Positions 25,589 to 33,193 of a stretch of DNA of 64,000 nucleotides are shown here, one piece after another. Below the pieces are notes generated by a model. The model worked only from the letters and a program-made list of their open reading frames with translations, had not been told where the DNA came from and did not search any database. Every line of letters begins with the position of its first letter. Position 1 is the stretch's first letter. The DNA comes from Streptomyces thermodiastaticus (GTDB lineage Bacteria; Actinomycetota; Actinomycetes; Streptomycetales; Streptomycetaceae), in contig NZ_BNBV01000014.1 in the NCBI RefSeq assembly GCF_014656135.1, positions 79,607 to 143,606 on the forward strand. The letters are read 5' to 3'. The position numbers were made by a program, and so were the translations under genes.

Positions 25589-25620
25589 ACGCCCCGCGGC
25601 TCCCGCACACCCGAAAAAAT

Positions 25621-25650
25621 CGTGACAGTAGTCATACACGTGCTGTCACG
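25621..25650. promoter_or_regulatory. Perfect inverted repeat CGTGACAG-N14-CTGTCACG
   Basis: CGTGACAG (25621-25628) and CTGTCACG (25643-25650) are perfect inverted copies 14 bp apart, just after the exporter stop. The preceding AAAAAA and the lack of a following T tract argue against a rightward terminator, though a leftward role is possible. It could be an operator for something transcribed from 25659 onward, but no convincing gene follows. Confidence 0.45.
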
Positions 25651-26087
25651 AATCCCAAATGACCGATCTTCCCGACCGCACCGCCCCCGCCGACCCACGC
25701 AGGAGAGCCTCCGGCGGCCGCCGTGGCTGCTCCAGCAGGCCATGGACGCCTACATCGCCCGGCACGCTGCTGTCGGGCGGGCCGGTTTCGACCTCGGCAA
25801 CCTGCGCGCCGGGCTCGTCGCCGACACCACCTCCACGGCCGTGACCCTGGGAAGGGACTCCCGGGCGGGCCGCGCCCGCCCGGAGCCGCGCCGAGCCCTT
25901 CCGCACCCACCCGCCGAGGAGTGTCCACCCGCGCCCCTCGGCGGACGCGCACACCGACCCCGCCCGCCCCGGCCGCCGGCACGCACGCACGCACCTGCCC
26001 CGAGACCCCTTGATCAACGGATGTCAAGCAGCGACGCGCTGTCGTTCTGTTCCAGCTGACGGGGCATGGGGTGAACGCAGCGTCAGG
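25651..26087. other. Spacer without a supported gene
   Basis: Short frames run rightward from about 25622 and 25659. One includes LLQQAMDAYIARHAAVGRAG and FDLGNLRAGLVADTTST, which is mildly protein-like and could be a relic. I recognise no family, the downstream composition degenerates into Pro/Arg-rich sequence, and no ribosome binding site is evident. I do not call a gene. Confidence 0.4.
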
Positions 26088-26158
26088 AGATCACCTTGTC
26101 AGGCTAATAGTCGGTCAATCGCATATGTACAGGGCTTACTTGACGGCACATCAGGTGA
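26088..26158 (+). promoter_or_regulatory. Distal conserved element upstream of secreted paralogue B
   Basis: The blocks GATCAC, TAATAGTCG, TCAATC and CTTGACGGCACATCAGGT match the element at 3775-3841 and lie at nearly the same distance from the start codon (about 216 versus 219 bp to the TATTAGTCA-like block). Confidence 0.4.
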
Positions 26159-26230
26159 ACGAGGGGCGGCGTCTCCGGTCCGCGCGTCCCCCGATCGGCC
26201 CCCGCCGACAGCCCTTCCGATTCGCCCGAA

Positions 26231-26261
26231 ATGACAGCTTCGATGCGGTGTGAGTACGTTC
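26231..26261 (+). promoter_or_regulatory. Promoter of secreted paralogue B (-35 TGACAG, -10 TACGTT)
   Basis: TGACAG (26232-26237) and TACGTT (26255-26260) are 17 bp apart within the conserved blocks ATGACAG and AGTACGTTC. The 40 bp upstream of the -35 (CCGATCGGCCC, then CAGCCCTTCC) also match paralogue C. Confidence 0.7.
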
Positions 26262-26318
26262 ATCACGCGTCGGCTGCGAGAGCCGAGCTCTCCGACTCGA
26301 GACAGGAGAAACAGTGCC

Positions 26319-26855
26319 ATGATCATGACCCGTTCCCACGCGATCACCGCGGGCATCGCGGCCGCCGCGGCACTGACCGCGACCGGCATCACCTACGCGA
26401 CGGCCGCTCCCTCGCCCCAGTCGGCCCCGGCTGCCGCCGTGCAGGTCCCCGCTCAGGCCCCCATGGGCGGTGACAACGGAAACAACAACAGCAAGGGCAA
26501 CGAGGGCAACGACCACGACGACCACGACAAGGGCCACAAGAAGCACCGCAAACACCACCGCGAGGGCTGGATCCACGTCAACGAGCGGTCCTACTCGGCC
26601 CACCCCAGCGGCTGCATCACCGTCATCAGCGGACTGGGCTCCAAGACCCTGAACATCCGCAACGACAGCCACAAGACCGTCGAGGTCTTCCGCGGCGCCA
26701 CCTGCGACAACGGCGCCCCCATCGCCACCGTCGGCCCGCACAGCACCAGCAACGGCGTCGACCCCGGCAAGTTCGACTCCGTCAAGGTCAAGGACGGCGT
26801 GATCGGCAGCTTCCGGATCGTCCACGACCACCGCCACGGCAAGGACGACCACTGA
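26319..26855 (+). CDS. Secreted protein B, paralogue of proteins A and C
   Basis: The 178-residue protein starts MIMTRSHAITAG at ATG 26319, behind GACAGGAG at 26301. The signal peptide is nearly identical to that of A. A shorter Ala/Pro linker leads to an Asn/Gly/Asp/His/Lys-rich stretch (NGNNNSKGNEGNDHDDHD). The conserved domain then runs from EGWIHVNERSYSAHPSGC to FRIVHDHRHGKDDH. It keeps the two shared Cys, and where A has its third Cys this protein has Lys (DPGKFDS). Much of the domain is identical to A, indicating a fairly recent duplication. Function is unknown; export and surface or matrix location are inferred from the signal peptide. Confidence 0.85.
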   Translation: MIMTRSHAITAGIAAAAALTATGITYATAAPSPQSAPAAAVQVPAQAPMGGDNGNNNSKGNEGNDHDDHDKGHKKHRKHHREGWIHVNERSYSAHPSGCITVISGLGSKTLNIRNDSHKTVEVFRGATCDNGAPIATVGPHSTSNGVDPGKFDSVKVKDGVIGSFRIVHDHRHGKDDH

Positions 26856-26893
26856 TCGCAGCAGCAGCCTTCGCAGTCGCCCTACGAGAGACA

Positions 26894-26930
26894 CGGTGCC
26901 CCGGCCCGCCGTAATCGGGCCGGGGCACCG
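26894..26930 (+). terminator. Strong terminator hairpin after secreted paralogue B
   Basis: CGGTGCCCCGGCCCG (26894-26908) pairs perfectly over 15 bp with CGGGCCGGGGCACCG (26916-26930) around the loop CCGTAAT. The loop matches that at 4639-4665. Confidence 0.8.
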
Positions 26931-26953
26931 CGGACAGACGCAGAACATGGAAT

Positions 26954-26978
26954 CCCGGCCCGCCGTAATCGGGCCGGG
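26954..26978 (+). terminator. Second, tandem hairpin with the same loop
   Basis: CCCGGCCCG (26954-26962) pairs with CGGGCCGGG (26970-26978) around CCGTAAT, 24 bp after the first hairpin. The core of the hairpin appears to have been duplicated. Confidence 0.65.
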
Positions 26979-27162
26979 CTTCTGGGCTGACCCCGGCCGA
27001 CGGCGCCCCTGCCGGGGGGCTCGCTTCCGGCCACGGGCCGCAGCGCCCGTGCGCCTGCGTTGCCATGGTAGAACCGGACACCCGACGCGGCGAGCCTGCC
27101 CGGATCCGTCCGTATCGCGGACGGGGTCCGTACACCCGGAAGAGTGACGGGTCCGGGGCGCT

Positions 27163-27174
27163 TATAGACAGGTG
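27163..27174 (+). promoter_or_regulatory. Candidate -10 and leaderless start of the MFS gene
   Basis: TATAGA (27163-27168) lies five bases before the GTG at 27174, and no ribosome binding site is present. I could not find a good -35. Confidence 0.4.
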
Positions 27175-28412
27175 TGACGCATCTCCACCAGGACACCGAT
27201 ACCTCCCCCGCGGCGAGCGACAGCGCCGGTACGGCGCCCGACCAAGGCCCCTCCGGCCGGCTGGTCGGCCTGCTCGCCGCCGCCTGCGGCCTCACCGTCG
27301 CCAACCTGTACTACGCGCAGCCCCTGCTGTCCTCGCTGCGCGGCTCGTTCGGCATCGACGCCGTCACCGCGGGAGCTTTGATCACCATCACCCAGCTGGG
27401 GTACGCGGTCGGCATGGTGCTGCTGGTCCCCCTCGGCGACCGCATGGGCAAGCGCCGCCTGGTCGCCGTCCTGCTGGCCGTGACCACGGCGGCGCTGGCG
27501 GTGTCCGCCACCGCCCCGGTCTTCCCCGTGCTGCTGGGGGCCGCGCTCGTGGTCGGGCTGACCTCGGTGGTGGCGCAGATACTCGTACCGCTCGCGGCCG
27601 ACATCGCACCCGAGCAGGCGCGGGGCCGGATCGTCGGGCGGGTGATGAGCGGACTGCTGGTCGGCATCCTGCTGTCGCGGACCGTGGGCAGCCTGGTCGC
27701 CGAGGCGGCCGGCTGGCGAGTGGTGTATCTGGCCTCCGCGGTGCTCATGGCCGTTCTGGCGGTGGTGCTGCGTCTCGCCCTGCCCGAGCGCGCCCCCACC
27801 ACGGACGTCCCCTACGGCAGACTGCTGGCCTCCACCGCGCGGCTGCTGCGGGAGCACGCCGCGCTGCGCCGCCGGGCGCTGTACCAGGCGGCGATGTTCG
27901 GCGCGTTCAGCGCCTTCTGGACCACCGTGTCGTATCTGCTGACAGGCCCCGGCTACCACTACTCGGAGCTCGGGGTCGGTCTGTTCGCGCTGGTCGGGGC
28001 GGCCGGTGCGGCCGTCGCACCGCTCGCCGGGCGATGGGCCGACCACGGCCTGGGCCGGGCGGCCACCGGGGCGGCGTTCGCCGTGGGCGCCGCCGCGTTC
28101 GCGGTGGGGGGATTCGGCCGGCACAGCGTGCTGCTGCTCGGTGCGGCGGCCGTCCTGCTGGACATGGCCGTGCAGACCAGCATGATCGTCGGCCAGCACA
28201 CCATCTACCGGCTCGACGCCGCCGCCCGGTCCCGGCTCAACAGCGCCTACATCGCCGTCTTCTTCGTCGGCGGCGCCCTCGGCTCCCAGCTCGGCTCCTT
28301 CGCCTATCACGCGGGCGGCTGGACGGCACTGTCCTTCCTCGGCGCCGCGCTGCCCGTCCTGGGTCTGCTGGGCTGGCTCACGGAACGCAGGGCCACGGCA
28401 CCGGCCGTGTGA
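27174..28412 (+). CDS. MFS transporter, 12-TM DHA1-like
   Basis: The 412-residue integral membrane protein begins with about 30 hydrophilic residues, then VGLLAAACGLTVANLYYAQPLLSSL, a first-helix pattern found in YgaY-like and related MFS exporters. The loop-2/3 signature is PLGDRMGKRRLVAVLL. In the second half, GRWADHGLGRAATG is the symmetric loop. The short loop between halves and 12 predicted helices fit DHA1 efflux proteins. The substrate is unknown. A strong hairpin follows directly, so it is probably monocistronic. Confidence 0.85.
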   Translation: MTHLHQDTDTSPAASDSAGTAPDQGPSGRLVGLLAAACGLTVANLYYAQPLLSSLRGSFGIDAVTAGALITITQLGYAVGMVLLVPLGDRMGKRRLVAVLLAVTTAALAVSATAPVFPVLLGAALVVGLTSVVAQILVPLAADIAPEQARGRIVGRVMSGLLVGILLSRTVGSLVAEAAGWRVVYLASAVLMAVLAVVLRLALPERAPTTDVPYGRLLASTARLLREHAALRRRALYQAAMFGAFSAFWTTVSYLLTGPGYHYSELGVGLFALVGAAGAAVAPLAGRWADHGLGRAATGAAFAVGAAAFAVGGFGRHSVLLLGAAAVLLDMAVQTSMIVGQHTIYRLDAAARSRLNSAYIAVFFVGGALGSQLGSFAYHAGGWTALSFLGAALPVLGLLGWLTERRATAPAV

Positions 28413-28420
28413 GGTTCCCC

Positions 28421-28461
28421 GTGCCGCCGGCTCGCACCGCCCGGGTGCGGGCCGGCGGCAC
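28421..28461 (+). terminator. Strong terminator hairpin after the MFS gene
   Basis: Bases 28421-28438 and 28444-28461 pair over 18 bp with one T-G wobble, around the 5-nt loop GCCCG. Confidence 0.8.
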
Positions 28462-28862
28462 ATCCATGCGAGGTGACGGCACCCCGGGGCGCCGCGCCAC
28501 CCCGTGTGCTCGGACACACCTGCCGTGACCGGCACACCGTCGCCGTCGGCTCGTGTCACCGCAGTGAGCGGATGCGCCTGCCCTGGTCACCGGCATGTCA
28601 CGGCGGAGTCGCTCCGCGCCCCGGGTGCTTGCCCGGTGCCCTGCTCCCCGTTCGGCACACCTGGTGGCCAGGTGTGCGTCGAGCGCCCGGCCGACGCGAC
28701 ACACGTCTGCACCCGGCTCCGGTGCGGCGTGTGCGCCCCTGACCGGCCGCCATCGCCGGACCTCTCCGGCACAGCCCCGGGGCGGGCCCGGACGGATGCG
28801 TCCGCGCTCGCCCCGGTCGTCGCCGTGGCCGTGCACCGGCAGCCGGGCACGGCCGGAAGGGG
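28462..28862. other. Intergenic, nothing recognised
   Basis: The 400 bp between the MFS terminator and the GH64 stop codon contain only GC-rich shadow frames. The region has several copies of CGGCACACC-like and ACCGGCAC words but no clear hairpin or gene. Confidence 0.5.
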
Positions 28863-29846
28863 TCAGAAGCCGACGGCGACCAGCAGCCACTGCGGGTTGT
28901 CGTGCGACACGTAGGAGGACTGGTCCGCCACGTCGTCGTACGGGAAGCCGTAGGCGAGGCCGTTCAGGGCGTTGTCGTGCCAGAACTTGGCGTAGTAGTT
29001 CGCCGGCTCGGCCGAGTAGAACTGCGCGGGGTCGTGCTGCTGGTTCGCCGGCAGCGTCGCCACGTGCCGGTTCAGGGCCGCGCACCGCTCGGCGTCACCG
29101 GCCAGCGGGCCGGCGCAGCTGAAGATGTCGGCGGTCGACGCGTTCACGCCGGCGGACTGGGCGTAGGCCGTGAAGTAGTCGGCGTTGGCACCGCCGGGGC
29201 GGAAGCTCGGGTCGCTTGCCGGGGCGATGATCCGGTAGGGCGCCTGCGACTGGGCCAGCACCTTGAAGGGCTGCGGGACGGAGTCGATGAAGCGCTGGAA
29301 GGTGGTGGCGCGATCCTCGGTGAACAGCTGCCGGCTGTCACCCACCTCCACGTCGTAACCGTCCTTGGTGTGCAGACGCATCGCGAGCGGCAGGCCGTAG
29401 GCGTCCACCCGCGTGGTGTTCCCGTTGAAACGGTTGTCGCCGACGGTGAACTCGATGAAGTCGTAGTACGGGCCGTCGGGAGACCCGAGGTGGAAGTACA
29501 TGCGGCCCGAGGAGTTCACCGGCATGTCGAGGTAGGGCTGCTCCGCGATGGAGTGCGTCTCCCCGTTGAACGTCCAGTACACCTGGTCGTCGGGGTACGC
29601 GCCGTTCGTGCGGTTGAGCACCTTCACCTGCAGGACGTTCTGCGCGGGCGGGATGTTCGAGGTGTCGCCCCAGAAATCGTCGGTGATCTTTCCGCCGCTC
29701 GGTGCCGGGCCGTCGGCCCGTGCGGGCGCCTGCGTCAGGGTGAAGAAGCAGGCGGCGAACAGCGCGAGCACCAGAGCAAGAGCTGTGCGGGTGCGGGCGG
29801 CGCCGGTCAGGTGTGCAGGCGCCGGCATGCGGGGGGAAGTCGGCAT
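28863..29846 (-). CDS. Secreted GH64-type beta-1,3-glucanase (thaumatin-like fold)
   Basis: I start this at ATG 29846 (MPTSPRMPAPAHL) behind CTGGAGA, giving 327 residues. A signal peptide of about 44 residues ends near PARADG. The mature part contains QVKVLNRTNGAYPDDQVYWTFNG and MYFHLGSPDGPYYDFIEFTVGDNRFNGNTTRVDAYGLPLA, typical of GH64 laminaripentaose-producing glucanases. A Cys pair follows late (FSCAGPLAGDAERCAALNRHV), and the end reads NDALNGLAYGFPYDD-like. It should attack fungal or yeast cell-wall beta-1,3-glucan. It is divergent from the CBM13-RlpA gene, with a palindromic operator and shared control region between. Confidence 0.85.
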   Translation of the reverse strand: MPTSPRMPAPAHLTGAARTRTALALVLALFAACFFTLTQAPARADGPAPSGGKITDDFWGDTSNIPPAQNVLQVKVLNRTNGAYPDDQVYWTFNGETHSIAEQPYLDMPVNSSGRMYFHLGSPDGPYYDFIEFTVGDNRFNGNTTRVDAYGLPLAMRLHTKDGYDVEVGDSRQLFTEDRATTFQRFIDSVPQPFKVLAQSQAPYRIIAPASDPSFRPGGANADYFTAYAQSAGVNASTADIFSCAGPLAGDAERCAALNRHVATLPANQQHDPAQFYSAEPANYYAKFWHDNALNGLAYGFPYDDVADQSSYVSHDNPQWLLVAVGF

Positions 29847-29898
29847 GCGGTCTCCAGTACGAGAGGCCCGTGGGGGGACAGGGAAACCCGGGAAGTCG

Positions 29899-29910
29899 GA
29901 GAGCGCTCTC
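29899..29910. promoter_or_regulatory. Palindrome GAGAGCGCTCTC upstream of the GH64 gene
   Basis: This perfect 12-bp palindrome lies 52 bp before the GH64 start. It resembles LacI/CebR-type operators of Streptomyces (for example TGGGAGCGCTCCCA). An extended copy occurs at 32536-32549 in the duplicated unit. Confidence 0.55.
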
Positions 29911-30108
29911 AAGACGTTTGTACCGCCACCTCACGCATCCGTCAACAACTGAACACATACACAAGGGAGTTGCGTGCGCCCCGTCGCCCCCTTCCCGCCG
30001 CGAACGCGACATGCGGCACATGCTGTGCCGTTCCGGCGGTTCACGGCCGGTACATGTCTTCGACTCCTGCACGGGACGGAACGTCAGAAAGCTTTAATCT
30101 TCTACGAC

Positions 30109-30138
30109 TTGACGCTGTTTGGTCCAGACCTTTAGGTT
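30109..30138 (+). promoter_or_regulatory. Promoter of the CBM13-RlpA gene with embedded DasR-like site
   Basis: TTGACG (30109-30114) and TAGGTT (30133-30138), 18 bp apart, make an excellent HrdB promoter. Between them, TGGTCCAGACCT (30120-30131) closely resembles the DasR element (core TGGTCTAGACCA) and the repeat known from Streptomyces chitinase promoters. This predicts induction by N-acetylglucosamine or chitin via DasR release. Confidence 0.75.
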
Positions 30139-30254
30139 CCGGGTCGGCAGCGCAACCTCCCCCCAGCCGCGACGTGGTCGCCGTTGTCGCGTGGACGCGC
30201 CGTCAGCTTCGTCAACAATCATTCCGACAACTGAAAGAGTGTGAACCTCCAGCC

Positions 30255-31097
30255 ATGGTCGGACACTCTCCGAACCGCTCGACCGTCGTGAAGAGCGGTC
30301 TGGCGGCGACCGTGCTCGCCCTGTCGGCGGCCCTGATGACCGCCGCTCCGGCTCAGGCCGCCACCGGCTCCATCACCGGCCTGGACGGCAAGTGCCTCGA
30401 CGTGGCGGGCGCCAGCTCCGCCAACGGCACCCCCGTACAGATCTACGACTGCAACGGCACCAACGCCCAGCAGTGGACCGTCGGCTCCGACGGCACCATC
30501 CGCGCCCTCGGCAAATGCCTCGACGTCGTCGACCGGTCCACCGCCGACGGCGCCAAGGTGCAACTGTGGGACTGCACCGGCGGCGCCAACCAGCAGTGGG
30601 TCGTCACCGCGGCCCACGACATCGTCAACCCGGCCGCCGACAAGTGCCTGGACGTCACCGACCGCAACAGCGCCAACGGCACCCGCGTCCAGATCTGGAC
30701 CTGCACCGGCGGCTCCAACCAGAAGTGGAACGCACCGGCCACCGGCGGCGGCACGGGCGGTGGCGGCGGCGACACGGACACCTGCTGGGCGACCCACTAC
30801 GGGCCCGAGCCGGCCGGCGCCCTGACGGCCAGCGGCGAGCTGTTCGACAACAACGCCGACACCGCGGCCACGTCGCTCAGCCGCAACCCGCAGCTGCCGT
30901 TCGGGACGCAGGTGAAGGTGACCAACGTCGCCAACGGCCGCTCTCTGATCGTCCGGATCAACGACCGCGGCACGTTCGCCTACACGCCGCAGGAACCCAA
31001 GTGCCTCGACCTGACCGACGGCGCCTTCAGCCGGCTCGGCGGCAGCCTCAACCCGGACGACGGCCACATCGTCGTCACCGAGCAGGTGCTCGGCTGA
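30255..31097 (+). CDS. Secreted CBM13 (ricin-B lectin) protein with C-terminal RlpA/expansin-like domain
   Basis: The 280-residue protein starts at ATG 30255. A signal peptide (about 1-35) ends APAQA. The CBM13 domain (about 36-160) has three QxW-type repeats (NAQQW, NQQW, NQKW) and CLDV signatures. A Gly-rich linker follows, then a double-psi beta-barrel domain (about 176-280: CWATHYGPEPAGALTASGE, SLIVRINDRGTF, CLDLTDGAFSRLGG). RlpA and expansin relatives act on cell-wall polysaccharide; here a non-hydrolytic chitin/glucan-loosening role is plausible. Its CBM13 DNA is identical to that in the next gene. A damaged copy of this gene lies at 32887-33134. Confidence 0.85.
   Translation: MVGHSPNRSTVVKSGLAATVLALSAALMTAAPAQAATGSITGLDGKCLDVAGASSANGTPVQIYDCNGTNAQQWTVGSDGTIRALGKCLDVVDRSTADGAKVQLWDCTGGANQQWVVTAAHDIVNPAADKCLDVTDRNSANGTRVQIWTCTGGSNQKWNAPATGGGTGGGGGDTDTCWATHYGPEPAGALTASGELFDNNADTAATSLSRNPQLPFGTQVKVTNVANGRSLIVRINDRGTFAYTPQEPKCLDLTDGAFSRLGGSLNPDDGHIVVTEQVLG
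30339..30754 (+). repeat. 416-bp direct repeat encoding CBM13, copy 1
   Basis: Identical base for base to 31256-31671 (offset 917). It begins at the end of the signal peptide and stops in the Gly-rich linker, so the whole lectin module is copied. Confidence 0.95.
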
Positions 31098-31156
31098 CGT
31101 CCGCACCGGGCCGGTGATCCCAGCCGGCCTTCCCTCCCTTCGTTCAAGGAGACATC

Positions 31157-32302
31157 TTGTCCGTTTCCGCCCCCCGCAGGGGACTGTTCAGACGCCTCGG
31201 CCTGCGCCGGGCCACGTTCGGCGCCGCGGCCGCCGGCCTCCTCGCCGCCCTGTTCACCGCCGCTCCGGCTCAGGCCGCCACCGGCTCCATCACCGGCCTG
31301 GACGGCAAGTGCCTCGACGTGGCGGGCGCCAGCTCCGCCAACGGCACCCCCGTACAGATCTACGACTGCAACGGCACCAACGCCCAGCAGTGGACCGTCG
31401 GCTCCGACGGCACCATCCGCGCCCTCGGCAAATGCCTCGACGTCGTCGACCGGTCCACCGCCGACGGCGCCAAGGTGCAACTGTGGGACTGCACCGGCGG
31501 CGCCAACCAGCAGTGGGTCGTCACCGCGGCCCACGACATCGTCAACCCGGCCGCCGACAAGTGCCTGGACGTCACCGACCGCAACAGCGCCAACGGCACC
31601 CGCGTCCAGATCTGGACCTGCACCGGCGGCTCCAACCAGAAGTGGAACGCACCGGCCACCGGCGGCGGCACCACCGTGCCGTCGGGCTTCGTGGTCTCCG
31701 AGGCCCAGTTCAACCAGATGTTCCCGAACCGGAACCCGTTCTACACCTACCAGGGTCTGGTCCAGGCGCTCAGCGCGTACCCGGGCTTCGCCAACACCGG
31801 CGACGACACGACGAAGAAGCAGGAAGCCGCCGCCTTCCTGGCCAACGTCAGCCACGAGACCGGCGGCCTGGTGTACGTGGTCGAGCAGAACACCGCCAAC
31901 TACCCGACGTACTGCGACTGGAGCCAGCCCTACGGCTGCCCGGCCGGTCAGGCCGCCTACTACGGCCGCGGCCCCATCCAGCTGAGCTGGAACTTCAACT
32001 ACAAGGCCGCGGGTGACGCGATCGGCGTGGACCTGCTGAACAACCCCTGGCTGGTCGAGAACGACCCGGCGATCGCCTGGAAGACCGGCCTGTGGTACTG
32101 GAACACCCAGTCCGGCCCCGGCACCATGACCCCGCACAACGCCATGGTCAACCACGCCGGCTTCGGCCAGACCATCCGCTCCATCAACGGCTCCCTGGAG
32201 TGCGACGGCCGGAACCCCGCGCAGGTGCAGAGCCGCGTCGACGCCTACCAGCGCTTCACCTCCATCCTCGGAGTGAGCCCGGGCAACAACCTGTACTGCT
32301 GA
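31157..32302 (+). CDS. Secreted GH19 chitinase with N-terminal CBM13
   Basis: The 381-residue protein starts at TTG 31157, eight bases after AAGGAG. The signal peptide contains twin-Arg-like basic residues (RRGLFRRLGLRRATFG) and ends APAQA. The CBM13 module runs to about residue 170 and the GH19 domain from about 178 to the end. The GH19 general acid is Glu in SHETGG (about residue 234). YYGRGPIQLSWNFNY and GLWYWNTQSGPGTMTPHNAM are standard GH19 blocks. It hydrolyses chitin by inversion. It is 60 bp after the CBM13-RlpA gene, with which it is probably co-transcribed, and is followed by a strong hairpin. Confidence 0.93.
   Translation: MSVSAPRRGLFRRLGLRRATFGAAAAGLLAALFTAAPAQAATGSITGLDGKCLDVAGASSANGTPVQIYDCNGTNAQQWTVGSDGTIRALGKCLDVVDRSTADGAKVQLWDCTGGANQQWVVTAAHDIVNPAADKCLDVTDRNSANGTRVQIWTCTGGSNQKWNAPATGGGTTVPSGFVVSEAQFNQMFPNRNPFYTYQGLVQALSAYPGFANTGDDTTKKQEAAAFLANVSHETGGLVYVVEQNTANYPTYCDWSQPYGCPAGQAAYYGRGPIQLSWNFNYKAAGDAIGVDLLNNPWLVENDPAIAWKTGLWYWNTQSGPGTMTPHNAMVNHAGFGQTIRSINGSLECDGRNPAQVQSRVDAYQRFTSILGVSPGNNLYC
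31256..31671 (+). repeat. 416-bp direct repeat encoding CBM13, copy 2
   Basis: Perfect copy of 30339-30754. Identity at every third position shows either very recent duplication or gene conversion. Confidence 0.95.
31687..32302 (+). repeat. 616-bp GH19 repeat, copy 1
   Basis: Matches 33388-34003 (offset 1701) with only two differences, both silent (a Glu codon GAA/GAG and a Pro codon CCG/CCC), and includes the stop codon. Confidence 0.95.
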
Positions 32303-32326
32303 TCCGCTCCTGAGCAGCGACACCAT

Positions 32327-32359
32327 GTGTGCCCACGGCAGGAAACGCCGTGGGCACAC
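32327..32359 (+). terminator. Terminator hairpin after the first GH19 gene
   Basis: GTGTGCCCACGGC (32327-32339) pairs with GCCGTGGGCACAC (32347-32359). The stem matches that at 34026-34063 after the second GH19 gene. Confidence 0.8.
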
Positions 32360-32389
32360 GTGCTGTTTCCACCGCCGGCGCCGGGGACG

Positions 32390-32484
32390 CGCGATCAGGC
32401 CGTGTTCCCTCACGCGGACAGCCGCCCTGGTGCGAGCGGCGCCGGACAAGGATTCCGGCGCCGGCCTGTGGGGGAGGTCGGCAT
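32390..32484 (-). pseudogene. Remnant of a duplicated GH64 5' end
   Basis: On the minus strand, ATG 32484 opens with MPTSP, as in the intact GH64 gene. The DNA (GCCGACCTCCCCCACAGGCC, GGCGCCGG, CCGGCGCCGCTCGCACC) tracks the GH64 signal-peptide region before losing frame and stopping. The upstream sequence (GGTCTCCAGTAC, GTGGGGGGACAGGG, the GAGAGCGCTCTC palindrome, TTGTACCGCCAC) also matches the GH64 upstream region. Only the first part of the gene survives, cut by the GH19 unit. Confidence 0.65.
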
Positions 32485-32535
32485 GGGGTCTCCAGTACCG
32501 GAAGGGCCTGTGGGGGGACAGGGGACGCACACGGC

Positions 32536-32549
32536 TGAGAGCGCTCTCA
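32536..32549. promoter_or_regulatory. Palindrome TGAGAGCGCTCTCA in the duplicated control region
   Basis: A perfect 14-bp palindrome at the position equivalent to 29899-29910. It is likely a LacI-family operator, kept although the GH64 copy is dead. Confidence 0.55.
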
Positions 32550-32748
32550 CGATGAGTTGTACCGCCACCGCTCGCACCCGTCAACGCCTGAACGCGGACG
32601 GAGATCTCCCCTCATCGCTCGTCACCCACCCGCCCGCCATAAACGTGATGCAGCGCACATGTGTGCCGCTTCCGGTGGTCCACGGCCGGCACGCCCTTCT
32701 CCTCGACTGCACCGGACACGACGTCAAAAACCTTGCTGAATTCAACAC

Positions 32749-32777
32749 TTGACGCCAGTGGTGCAGACCTTTAGGTT
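32749..32777 (+). promoter_or_regulatory. Duplicated promoter with a mutated DasR-like site
   Basis: TTGACG (32749-32754) and TAGGTT (32772-32777) are 17 bp apart. TGGTGCAGACCT (32759-32770) is the counterpart of the DasR-like site at 30120-30131, with one base changed in the left half and the spacer shortened by one. Confidence 0.65.
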
Positions 32778-32886
32778 CCAGAGCGACAGCGCTACCTGCC
32801 TCAGATGCGGCTGTGTCGCCGTCGCCCGGTGGGCGCGCCGTCGTCTTTGCCCCCCACCCCCCATTGAAAGAGTGTGAACCCCCACC

Positions 32887-33134
32887 ATGGCAGGACACTC
32901 TTCGACCCGTTCGGCCACCGTGACGAGTGGTTTAGCAGCGACCGTGCTCACCGTGCCCACGGGCCTGACGACCGCCTCCCCCGTTCAGGCCGCCGTCGGC
33001 ACCATCACCTGCTTCGCCGACGAGTGCCCCGACATCGCGGGGGCCGCCTCGGCCCACGGCATCTCCGTGTAGTCCAGGACTGCCTCGATCCGGACGACGG
33101 CCACATCGTCGTCACCGAGCAGCTGCTCGGCTGA
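32887..33134 (+). pseudogene. Decayed copy of the CBM13-RlpA gene
   Basis: ATG 32887 opens MAGHSSTRSATVTSGLAATV, parallel to MVGHSPNRSTVVKSGLAATV of the intact gene. After the signal peptide the text degenerates (GTITCFADECPDIAGAASAHG) and stops at 33070-33072. In another frame the final PDDGHIVVTEQLLG of the RlpA domain is preserved up to 33134. Most of the CBM13 and RlpA coding region is deleted. A signal-peptide-only product of 61 residues could still be made. Confidence 0.85.
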
Positions 33135-33193
33135 CGTGCGCATCAGGCCGGTGATGCCATCCGGCCTGCTCTTCCTCTCTTCAAGGAGCGATC

